From assembly GCA_031216915.1 (NCBI GenBank), contig CM062290.1, positions 166,303,453 to 166,367,452 on the forward strand: 64,000 nt of DNA, written 5' to 3'. A model generated the notes under the pieces. It was given only the letters and a program-made list of their open reading frames with translations, was not told the origin of the DNA and did not search any database. The translations under genes and the position numbers were made by a program. This DNA comes from Pictodentalium vernedei. Its lineage: Eukaryota > Mollusca > Scaphopoda > Dentaliida > Dentaliidae. Positions 25,380 to 36,381 of the stretch are shown in pieces; positions within the stretch are counted from its first letter, which is position 1; each line of letters opens with the position of its first letter.

Positions 25380-27202
25380 TCACTTTGTGTGGTTAAAGAC
25401 AAGATCTTTTTGGTCCAACAATCTGACCAGACTTGCTAAAAAGCCTCTCCGATGGAACACTGGTTGCACACACACACACAGATATTTTTTAGCAAATTTG
25501 GACAGGGTTGGATATTTATATGCATTTAACTTCCACCATTCCAAAGGATTTGTTTCACTGTCGGGTGTATCTTCACCGATATATGACAAAATTTGCCTCT
25601 CAAGACCATTTGCTTTCTCACCTTGATGAGCAGACTTGTTTTTGAATAAACTGCCTATTGTTTTTTTTTTCTTTTGTGTGGGCTGATTAACACTCTCCGA
25701 TATATTATCAGACATTGTCTTTTCAATCACATTTGAATCAATGTGTAAACTTTTGTCAGTCATGATTTCATTTTTGACAGACTCCAAGTGCTCACTTGAC
25801 AAATATTAATGTTTGAATCTGGGATCGAGAAATGAAGAAACAGAAATAATTTTTTGAGTCCTGTCCCCACAATACTTTTCACTCATATAATTTTTAATAC
25901 GTGTTTTAATGTCACTGGTGAGGGTGTGCATATCGTCTTCTGTGCAGAGCATATCAGTGTCAAGCAGTGACAGCAACGGTTTTACAGCAGAAATGCTCAC
26001 ATACTTTTTTGCTGATAATATGTCTGTAAAATCGCCCACAGGCTCCAAAGCAGCAGTAACTGCTCAGTGCTTCCATCACCTGACTATCCTGCCATGTGGG
26101 AACAAGGTGTGATGTGTGCCTTTCTGCACTTAGTTCCTTTCTGATAGCTGGCTCTTGTTCTAAAACGCGTTTCACCATATCATATTTTGCTCCCCATCTT
26201 GTTGGGCAGTCAGTTATTAATGAATGCTGCGGTAACCCTAGTTCTAATTGCAAAGCAGCTAAATTTCGTCTGTGCAGCCAGCTAGTTGAAAATTTGGACA
26301 CAATCGACCTACACACACCTAGCATTCTGGAAACTCTTTTGTCATTTTTAATGGCATTGTTTACAGCAAGGTTCAGATTGTGCCCAAAACATGATAGGTG
26401 TGGCCAGTCCAGAGTTTTAACAGCACTCAAAACATTCAACCCATTGTCAGTTGTTATGCACACCAAATTGCTTGAATCCAAATGCCATGTCTGTAAAGTC
26501 TCGTTAAGAACATTTGAGATGTTCTCACCTGTATGGTTATCAGGAAAATATAAAGTTTCCAGAACACGTGAATTTAAATTCCAGTTATTATTCAATAAAG
26601 TGGATAGTCAATCCAAGATATGGCACCATTCCAACAGAAGACCACAAATCAGTTGTTAGTGAGAAGAACTGGGCTTCACTAACCTCTTTCTGAACACGTT
26701 CGCGAATCTCATTGTACAAGGCAGGTATAGCTGTATCACTAAAATAATTACGTCCAGGAAGCTTATATTTATGGTCAAATTCCTGCAGCATCTGTCTGAA
26801 ATGTGGTTGTTCGACAGTGTACATTGATACCATGTTACCAGCAAGATATCTTGTGACTGATTTAGTCAACTGGTTCTAGCGATTTGAGTTCTTCTCATAA
26901 TTTGTCATATTGGCAATTGAAGCAGAAATGGTGGGCTGCTTAGTGGCAGGACCCTGGATCAGTGTTGGCACTTTGGATTCCCTCTTTCGTTTTTTAGAGG
27001 ACACTTGTGAGAATAAAATAGGATGGACAGTCTTCAAATGAGCAAATAAATTTGACGTGTTTCCACCATGAGAAACAAATTCTTTCTCGCATGTTCTACA
27101 AATAGGTTTGGTTTCATCTTTCGGCTTTCCGTCATTTCCTGGTTCAAATCCAAAGTATGACCAAATAACTGAAGTTGTTTTGGGTTTGGTTACAAATTCC
27201 AT
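25380..27202 (-). pseudogene. hAT transposase with BED zinc finger (pseudogene)
   Basis: The start at 27202 opens a protein with a BED-type finger (CRTCEKEF, then HLKTVH). Next are the TTDLWSS catalytic-core start, the CITTDNGLNVLSAV block, CFGHNLNLAVNNAI, DCPTRWGAKYDMV, SSFLDPRFKH, and a C-terminal dimerisation region (LEWWKLNAYKYPTLSKFAKKYLC). This is the domain order of Ac/ZBED-like hAT transposases, which cut and paste the element. Lesions: an in-frame TAG at 26876-26878, frameshifts near 26590 and 26055, a stop at 25806-25808, and a scrambled C-terminus after KYLC. Minus-strand frame fragments lie at 26876-27202, 26588-26869, 25960-26595, 25806-26048 and 25380-25802. Confidence 0.93.
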
Positions 27203-27908
27203 GATTTGGGATTATTTGTGATTTACAAAATGAATTAGAGTAGATATATACTGTTTAAGAGCTTGGTTGTTTGTGTAACCAGGCCCTTACAATTCCGCAA
27301 TTGGACAGATGTTGTTTTGATAAAAAAAGTAAGTGTCAATATATTATTGTTTTGTTTGCCACTGTTTTTTATAAAGCCACACACACGCAATTGACAGAGT
27401 GTTGGTAACAATAGCCTGGCTCAGTAATTAAATGCTTATCGAGACAAGAGAGGTCGACCATGTTTTTATAGGAGTTAAACTGACAAAGACTAATTTACTT
27501 GTATCCGAATTTCTGTCGGATGAAAGCGAGTAAACCGACTAAAACAATTATGGCTTATTTTCGTAACAATAGTTTCAATAACTTAGCAGACATGGATTAG
27601 TCTTCCATTGAATCCTTTCAAATCACTCATTTCCCCAAGACAGTAAGTAATACTTCTATCTATAACTCAAAAAAATATCTTCTTTTTTATGATGATATCC
27701 CTTGCATTTAATATGTGTTTTCCCAATTTTCGCGCATTACATGTATTTTTATTTCAAGAATACGCGAATTTCAAATCATAATACTGGGCCCAAAAATTGT
27801 ATACCGTTGCTCACGGTATACCGGTATTCATTTTTGATGGACGGTTTTTAACCGGTGACAATTTCAATACCGGTACCAACCGGTATACCGTAATACCGTG
27901 CAGCCCTA

Positions 27909-27916
27909 TTTGTGAA
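27909..27916. repeat. 8-bp target duplication of the hAT element, right
   Basis: TTTGTGAA matches 22699-22706. Confidence 0.95.
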
Positions 27917-30265
27917 GTTTGTAGTGTGTCGCCGATGCAGATACTAGTGTGTCGCCGATGCAGAGATTTGCCTATTCATCTGAAACGAAATAGTTTTGAT
28001 TTACTATCGGCCGATACCGATACCAAATAGTTTTGTCCACCCATATTATTTCCGTAAAAATGGTCGAAAAAAGTGCAGTGATAATATTGAATATACTTTC
28101 GGAATTTAGCCACAGTTAAGTGACTGGCGCGAGGGACGTTTTAAGGCTGGATCCCCAAATCAGCAATCCGCCAGAGAGACTGCAATACTGACGTCTTAAA
28201 CTTCGCTTGAGGTGAAAAGGTTTGTTCTGTTGTTGTGGACTTGTCAGCTTAACGACACTGCAATGGTGACCAGCGTGACCATAAAAGCTTTAATGACCAA
28301 AACTCAATAAAAATTGAAAAGGTTCGTGATATCAAAGTCTGAGATCACTTATATTATTTAAAATCAGTCATGGAACGAAGCAAATTAAATTTGGTGAGTG
28401 ATGATATGGCGAGCCGAAAGCCCTGTCAGCAATTTCGAAAATAGCCGAGTTCTTTGAAAGCTAATTTGATTACCTCCCTTAGACTAGAATTACCTTTCTA
28501 CATTAGACTTTTTTATGATTCTGGGGAGTTCATTCACACAGTCGTTACATCCCAATGCCAGTTCAGAGTTGGTTGAGTGACGGATGAAGGACTTTACGAA
28601 AAACTGTGGGGCCGGGGAGGCACACCTAGGCTCAAGTTTACCGGCGTGTACTGTCAACCAAATTTTGAAATTTAATCCGAAAAGATGCGATTACCTCGCA
28701 CCCGATGCAGATATCCACAATGCACAACACATCTCCAGAAAAAACTAGTGGGGGAGGGGGAGCACACCAAGTGTGCCGATGCCTGGATTCGCCCTCGTGG
28801 TAAAAAAATGTCATAGTATCGTTATTGATAGACCATATAATAGATGTTTCAATACATAAGGCAACTATTTAATTATTTTAACAGCACATAGCTTTTCAAG
28901 TTTAATATGAAACTCAAGCCAAAAATAGCACTTGTTGCCCGGGACAAGCGATTCTTTTTTTTGGTTGTCGCTGGTAGAAACTAAATGTTACATCGGGGGT
29001 CTGCTACACAGTGTAATGCACGGCACATTTGTTAGTTATTAGCAGAACATTAAAATGGCTGTGAGATAGAGTTAGAATAGGTACCCAATAATTTTTTTCA
29101 ACAATCGGCAAGAGCCGATATTTTTGTGCTATTCATACCGATTGCCGATACTAGGCTTTTATCGGCCGATAGCCGATTGCTTACCGATAGATCGGCTCAT
29201 CCCTAGAAGTCACCCAGACACAGTAAGTAACTTTCCAAATACAAACGAGCGGTCTGCCAATTCCAAAGTTGCAATTAGTTATTACATTGTACATCAGACT
29301 TTGACACCTCTCGTGTCACGCGTGGTTATGGGACGTATCATCCCCAAGCCAGTTTGACCCCTGACGATTCGCCTGGGACGTTTCATTCCAAACTCAAAGC
29401 CGGGACGATTCATCCCCCAAATCTGATTGATTATCAGCATCTGGTGGTGAGCACAGTGCACTGGCTTGTACAGTCACCTCCTGGGGTGATTTGAGGCGAA
29501 CCATAATTGCCCAGATGCAATTTTCAAAATGACAAACACTAACAAAATAATAAAGAGGTGTAGGGAATTATTAATGGAATTGATATCACAACATTTGTTT
29601 GGCGTGACAAGATCCACAAAATATACAGTTGGCCTAATATGATTTAAATATAAACATAAACGGCCGACATTATATTTTAACAAATAGAATATGATTTGTA
29701 TAAAAGAAATACCTAGATATCAAATGGAGAGGGTTTTTTTTTTAGCTTCTCATCTTAAGTAGCATTTTGCAACAGCCTAGAATAAAATTATCCAGGGTCC
29801 AAATCCTCCAAAGTCAGGGTCTGAATCCTCCAAGGACAGAATTCCCCAAGTCAGGGACAGGGTCCGAATCCACCTAATACCACATACGCCACACATTTTG
29901 CCTCATTTTTTATTATGATTCAGACATTAATTTATGTTCAAATTCATTTCCGTATTCATCCTTCCACTTCCCACCTCCACAAAAATGAAGAAGTAAGAAT
30001 TATTTCAATATATGATCTATTTTCCGACCCGTTTGGATTAACACTTTACCAAACACATTTTTTTTTTAAAAGGAGGGGGGGGGGGGGGGACTGAATTTCT
30101 AGGTCTATTTTCTTTTTTTTTTATCTCAAAATTGCGTTCGTTTGTAGGTTGCACCTATTTTCATATTACAACAAAATGAAGGGTGCGGTGTATATAACAC
30201 CAAAAATATATGTGTTCAACTTGTGTAGTTGATAGCAGCCATGGAATGATTTGATGGTTATAAGC
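27917..30265. other. No gene seen; one possible hAT-like end
   Basis: A GATCGGCTCATCCCTA end with repeated CCGATA/TATCGG words lies at about 29110-29208 and looks like the right end of a hAT-like element. I did not find its left end. The rest shows only short frames without recognisable domains, and a 15-G run at 30075-30089. Confidence 0.4.
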
Positions 30266-31058
30266 CAGGGTTTCCGCTAGGGGAAAATTTGTGGGTCCGG
30301 TAGTTTAAAGAAAGTGAAACTCAGATGCCGAAGGGATCTGCCACATGTGCCAAAGGCACGTGCGTATAGAGGAGGGTCTTGGGGGGTCCTCCCCCAGGAA
30401 GATTTTGATTTTTAGGTGCTCTCTGGGGGCAATCTGGTCGCTAAAATGCTGAATAACTGAAGTGGAAAATATGTATTTTTTCCTCCTACAATTCTCTAAA
30501 TTCCCAAGGGACACACAATACTACATGTGGTCGGAGGTTTCATAAAAATACAAACCCAAAACAACACAAAATCCACGAATCCTGGCAGCGACTGCGACGC
30601 TTGACCTCAATTTTTTGTATACAACCCGAGAAGTGCCAACGTAAATAATTGGAAATGCAGAGAGAACGAAATATTCGAAAAGAACCATGATGCGGACGTG
30701 TGACGTCATGCACGTGCAATTACATCATTTATCGCTTGAAATAAAAGCCAGTGATTTCGGACCAAACACGACAATTTGAGTTCGAAATTTTATAGGCGAT
30801 GTTTAGGATTTGAACTTTGTTTCCCCCTCTCGTCTTGGGGTTATAAAGTATCAGGTTGTCGCCAGTAATAGTAGGCATAGTATACAACATAATTATGCCT
30901 ATATTACATGGAAACAAAGAATCCCATGTGTTGTTAAGATACAGCATTGTACTCGACATTTTAATTGCCAGCTTTTCTGACTGATCATAGTATGATCGGC
31001 GGGGGGGGAGGGAATGGGTCCGGTCAACGGACCCGCAGCCGGTCTAGCGGAAACCCTG
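30266..31058. mobile_element. Probable MITE with CAGGGTTTCCGCTAG ends
   Basis: CAGGGTTTCCGCTAG at the left end and CTAGCGGAAACCCTG at the right are perfect 15-bp inverted repeats 793 bp apart, with GGGTCCGG words just inside. The flanks do not show a clear 8-bp duplication, so the class (hAT-like) is tentative. Confidence 0.65.
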
Positions 31059-31069
31059 TATGCATGTTA

Positions 31070-31146
31070 TTTTTATGATGGTATCCTGTTTGTCATTTCT
31101 GGTAAAGAATTTATCAGGAATGACAAGCAGGATACCATCATAAAAA
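31070..31146. repeat. Long near-perfect hairpin
   Basis: A left arm of about 32 bases (TTTTTATGATGGTATCCTG onward, ending 31101) pairs with the right arm at 31114-31146 (ending CAGGATACCATCATAAAAA) around a 12-base loop, with two or so mismatches. It lies twelve bases beyond the MITE end. Confidence 0.9.
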
Positions 31147-33459
31147 TGGCACCACATGTGATAATAGTGTCAACGATTATGCTCTTGTAATTTTGGTAAT
31201 GGAAATTGCAGTATGTTTCTTATAACACCGCCACCTAGTAGAGATGGGCGATTTTCAAATTTCATGTCTGTTCTAATTTCAGTCAAAGAGGCAGGTTTTC
31301 AATTTCGGTTTCCATTGTACGTACATAACAATACATTACATTTGCTTATAAGATGTATTTGGCGCCAATCAGTGTAGTCAGTGTCACAGTGACCCCCTTT
31401 CCATGACAATGCACCTGTGTAATATATCGGTACTCTGATATTCTGAGCACAATGTATTTGCATAAATTATCTCAAGAGTTTAAAGTTTGTTGCAAAATTA
31501 GTCCCCCTGCCCCAACCCTAAAAACCCTAAAAAATTATGCCAACCATAAATATTTTATCGAGTAAAAGTCGCTCATATAGGTCATTGTAACCCTAAATTT
31601 CCAAGTCCAACTGTGATTTTGACGTTGGCTGGGGAGTTCAAGCTTTCAAAATTACGTGTAGAAATAAATATATTTATCATTATAAATGTGCAACAAGTGA
31701 CAAGTTCCAGTTCTGCAAAGGAAATCACATTTGATAAACAGATGAACGTTTAAAACACGATGCGCAAGAAGTAATTTTGTCATCTATTTTTCAACATAAA
31801 TGCCATGCTCGAATGCAATACCAATTAGTGCACAGTGACGAATGGGAAAGGCACGCGATCGCTCTCACGCTAGAGCTGGGCAGTTTTGAAATTTGCATTT
31901 CGGTTCGGTTTTCAGTTTTTCAAAATGTATTGTAGAAATCCACATTTTAGAGGGTAATGTATACATAAAATGTGACTGTATTTGTCATCCAAGTCATCAG
32001 GCTCATACAGCGTGTTGAGTCACCAGGGTAACTCAGTGTTCACTACTCTTCTCAGCTAAATAGCCTAATGGATATATTGTGGTGGGCTACAGTAGAGGGT
32101 TACAGCGGTGGAGCCATGGGGTATCTAGGGAGACCAGTCACCCCCCCCCCCCCCTAAATGCCACTTGCTCCTCCCATCCCCAAATTTGAAAAGTTTCTTT
32201 TTGATTTCTTGACCTCAGTACAAGTACAGTACCCTCAGTCCTGAGATCCCCCACCCCCCTCCACATTTACAAGAAAAGCTACATTTTAGCAAAAATCAAC
32301 ATTTCTTTATTTTTTAAGGAGTCGCTAAGGTCTCACCCTGGTTTTGGTGGATAATATGCAATTGTTGTGCTTAAATCCGGTAATTATTACATCGCTTCAA
32401 AATAGACGGTCCCTTGTTTCTTAATGGCTCCTGCTTCAAATGACAGTGGAATAAAAGGAACACAAATCATACAAATCATATTTCTTATGATTTTGTTCAC
32501 TATTATTGAAGTCAGTCATGATATACGAATCACTTTTATTGGTAACTCACTCAGTCCAATGTTTTCACAATAACTCTCCTAATTTCGACTGTATAGGTTC
32601 ATTTTTGGCTTTGATTTTGCCCAAACATAGAAATTGGGCGAAGTGAGCGGTGCCAAGACGAAAATATTCATGCCAACTTCACTTCGCCCTCTTGGCTGAT
32701 CCCTGTGTTGATTTCATCTCGGTCAAGACAGGCAATTGATGTCTTGAAGGGAGACTGCATAATGGAATTTGAAAGTCTGCAACATTGCATATTGGGATTT
32801 GTTGTGTACACAAAATACACATGGGAACACACGTGTTTAGTATAACAACTGCATATTGGGAATGCAGCGTTAACTTGACACTTGACAGTTTATACATGAC
32901 AGACCTTGAGTACTGCGCGATTCCTTAAAGTAAGTTCAAATACAATGTAGTATACAAACAATTCACAAAATTTTTTTTTAAAACTTTCAATAGTTACCTG
33001 CCATCCATTTGACAGGATAAGTTCTATTTTAATTTAACCATTTTATTGTTGACAAAAACAGAACTGCCAATGCGCAGCGTTATCTCTGAGTATGTGACTT
33101 CAGAGAACGTGCCAGAAGTTGGTTAATTAATATAATTTACCCGTCATTTTTCCCATGTGACTTTGAGGTTTTAAAACTCAATAATAAATTTTATGTTTAC
33201 ATCCAATCTAATTTACTATATGCTGAACGCAGATGATTTTGGGTCAAAGATAATTTATATTACTTTTACGCCATAACTTTCAATACCTATTTTGATCGAA
33301 AGTGAATGTGTCTGAGACTGTGCTAGGTTCATTAAATTTACTTAACGATTCTCGAATCGCATGTGCAAATTCTTACGCAAGACTTTTTAATTTTTCATAT
33401 TCCCTCTGGTGGTGGTTCTGTAGATATCGTTTAAGAAAAAAGAAATGTGCTACGACTGT

Positions 33460-33490
<31 letters not shown>

Positions 33491-33639
33491 GGATTTGTTG
33501 TCAATCATCCTGAAGTAAGCATGAACGGCACAGCGTTTACCTTTGCACGACATTTTAGCCTTTGGCGTGCGGAATGCATGTGATTGAGAGGTCATAAGCA
33601 TACCAATTCTGGGAAATCTGTTGAAACTGAAAGTTCCAA
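31147..33639. other. No gene seen; repeat fragment at 31500-31750
   Basis: The stretch holds an inverted relative of 4900-5215 at about 31500-31750, a 14-C run at 32141-32154, a 23-G run at 33470-33492, and GGTTCGGTTTTCAGTTTTTC-like low-complexity patches. No frame has a recognisable domain. Confidence 0.45.
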
Positions 33640-33908
33640 AGTGCGCGAATAATCGTTCACCTCTAGACTGGGTGTGTTTTCATCCTTTTGAGTTTTGCGT
33701 CAACAGAAACATTCAATTAAGTTTTGATGTTGGGAAATTTTAAAGAATCACTCACAATTTGAAGCGTTTAAAGTACAATTCCAAATAATTTCCTTTCCGT
33801 CGTTATGAACATGACACACGCACGCCACGCAAACAGTAAGAGGGTTGTACATTGACAACTCGCCCAGAGCTTACTCCCGTCACAAAACAAACACTCATGT
33901 TCAGATAA

Positions 33909-33916
33909 AAAAAACT
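33909..33916. repeat. 8-bp target duplication, left (MITE 33917-34695)
   Basis: AAAAAAAC is repeated at 34696-34703. The empty site is seen at about 11345. Confidence 0.85.
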
Positions 33917-34695
33917 AGGGCTGTCGCGATTATTCGACTAGTCGACTAACCGTCGACTATTGAAGTAGTCAACGTTTTTATTTTTAGTCGATCGTCGTTC
34001 ATTTTGAAAGTGGTACACGTCTACTACACGTCGGGGCTAAATTACATTGCTTTGTGAGGTGAATGATCAATGGAGGTGAATAACTTTGAAATATCTAACC
34101 ATAGTTAACATTCACATCCGGAAGACTGCGTGCGACTGTCACTGACTCACTGTGCAACAAAGAACACTCACAGTCACTCGAGAAGAAAAGATTCCTTTGA
34201 ATTTTTCCAGTCTTGGACACTCGAACGCACCCAAAGCGCGAAAGTGAGAAAATTATGACAACAGTCAGAATGTCAGATCACTTCTCAAAGTTCGGAACTT
34301 CGGACTAAGATCCAATTTTAACAACTGACGAGGGAATGCATAGATCTCAATGTTCGAAATTTCGAGAAACTTATTACAGAAAGGAAACATATGCAGGAAC
34401 GTTCTTTGGTAAATTCATTTCAGTAATATAATTTTTGGGGTTGGTACGTCGTACAGGACGTACCAAACCCCAAAATTATATTACGGACTAGTTTGGACTA
34501 GCTTCAATCTGGACCGATTTGTTGTTCCCACAACCCCACTTCGTCTGAACACTCTGGTGCCGTTGTTATTTTCAGAGTTTTACGTACAGAAGAACGATTT
34601 GCTAAAAAATCATGGGAACCAACTATTAATCGACTAATCGTCGATTACTGGTCACGATTAGTCGATTAAAAAAAATGATAGTCGCGACAGCCCTA
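33917..34695. mobile_element. hAT-like MITE with TAGGGCTGTCGCGA ends
   Basis: The 779-bp element begins TAGGGCTGTCGCGA and ends TCGCGACAGCCCTA, with repeated TCGACTAGTCGAC-like words inside. The flanking AAAAAAAC duplication is exact. It has no transposase. A further palindrome, arms of about 27 bp with a 6-base loop, lies inside at 34424-34483. Confidence 0.93.
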
Positions 34696-34703
34696 AAAAA
34701 AAC
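34696..34703. repeat. 8-bp target duplication, right (MITE 33917-34695)
   Basis: AAAAAAAC matches 33909-33916. Confidence 0.85.
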
Positions 34704-35403
34704 GGTGGTAATTCTGAGCAACGTTTTAATACTTCCGTATTTTTTTTTATCAAAGACATGCAGAATGTTGCCCCATTCATTATTTTCATTTATACTTCTC
34801 TGTCGCTCCAATTCGCCAGTGACACAAATTAATGTGCCCGATTTGGAATTTACGCATCCATTTTCCACACTTTTAATATTCTGCCATTTAAAATCCAGAA
34901 CTAATTTTAATGGGTTATATATATTTTCATCGTCAAAATTCCATCCGTGTTCAGTTGTATTCATACATTCGTTCGACGGGACGCTTGTCAATGGAAATAT
35001 TCCTTAAATTCATATTAAATATACACAAATTATACATCAAAATGAAGGTTGGGAGGTATAGAACATGAAAAATATATGAAATCAACTCAAAGAGTTGACA
35101 GCAGGCACCACTGGTTTCTGAAAGTCTGCTACCGTATTCGTACCAGAACTGATAAGTAAATAATATTTCACGAGAACAACTTGTGGCCAAATGTGCTTCA
35201 CATATCCAAAAACAAGGCTAGGGAATCAGAATTCTTCATAACACAGTGGCAGAGCTGCATGGAGGTAAATTACAAAACCTTCGCTTTTGTTTACATTCAA
35301 ATGTACTTTCGATTTCCGGTCAACGTCACCGAACGGAAAAAGCACTGAAATACAACGCCGTGCAAAATCATAGAATGAGAAAGACTGCCTTTAAGTTAAT
35401 ACA

Positions 35404-36212
35404 CAGGGCTCGAAATGTACACCTGTCCACCTGTCACTGACAGCCAGACACTGGGTGGAGACAAGTAAAAATAAATCATACCTGTCACATGACAGGCCAG
35501 TTACCTTTCACCTAACAAATCAGCCAAAACCGACTCCATATTAATATACAAAAATCGTCATTCTATTTATTAATTTTTCTCTCCCAAACCATAGCCTATG
35601 ATCAATGATCCCTCATTGGAATGAGCTCATTCAAATGAGGGGTCATAAGCTATGGTTTGAGAGAAAAAAAAGAATTTTTTTTTTTTCGAAAAAACTATTA
35701 GGCCAAGGAAAAATAATTTATATTGTCAGGGAACATGCGGGAAAAAAATAGGGTTGGTCGGTCAACAATTTTTTTCCCTCAATTTTTGTGTGTTTTGCAT
35801 CAGAATTTGTTGGGATTTTTTACCGATTTGGGGAAAACAATTCGAGTCGGCGGTAAAAAATATGGTCGGTCGAATTCCCTGAACAAATTAATTATTTCTC
35901 CCCGGCCCTAGAGCTGTCATCTGCAACTAGTGTAAGATAATGGGTTAATAACCAGTGAATGATTTGATTCTGAAATCAAAGCATCAAGATCAGGGATAAG
36001 CCAACAGTATTTGTTCACTGATGAATGGTATAGCACAACATACATGTAGTATACATTTTAAACACAACTTTTCACAGTACTGTGTCTGTATACACGTATT
36101 CATAAATTCACACAAGCTTCCAGTGTTCAGGTGAAAATTTGAAGTGACAGGTGAGAAAAAAATCCACCTGTCATGTGTGACAGGTAGAAATTTTGGAACA
36201 TTTCAAGGCCTG
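35404..36212. mobile_element. hAT-like MITE with CAGGGCTCGAAATGT ends
   Basis: The ends are CAGGGCTCGAAATGT and ACATTTCAAGGCCTG, with CCACCTGTCA and TGACAGGT words repeated subterminally. The 8-bp duplication TTAATACA is exact at 35396-35403 and 36213-36220. A strong imperfect palindrome (35575-35670) lies inside. Confidence 0.92.
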
Positions 36213-36381
36213 TTAATACAGCATACTATTATTATATAGAGACTGCAAAGTTGCCATATTCCATGCAAGGAATCTTGAACGCTGTTGAAATTTCTTAGAA
36301 TTACGATTTTGTATTCGATGGAAATTTGTGGTATCAAGTGATTTGCGCACGTCTGTCGAACATGGAATCCATCTTAAATAC

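Larger units (their letters stand above)
22707..27908 (-). mobile_element. 5.2-kb hAT DNA transposon with a broken transposase
   Basis: The ends are TAGGGCTGCACGGTATT at the left and AATACCGTGCAGCCCTA at the right, perfect 17-bp inverted repeats, with further palindromic ACCGGTATACCG words just inside. A perfect 8-bp duplication TTTGTGAA flanks it. A BED-finger hAT transposase lies on the minus strand at the right, and a non-coding region with palindromic tandem repeats and a nested MITE lies at the left. The transposase has frameshifts and stops, so the copy is non-autonomous now. Confidence 0.95.
33640..34985 (+). repeat. Dispersed repeat, interrupted sibling of 11036-11640
   Basis: Both halves (33640-33916 and 34696-34985) align with the uninterrupted copy at 11036-11640. 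The MITE at 33917-34695 is the only large difference. Confidence 0.75.
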
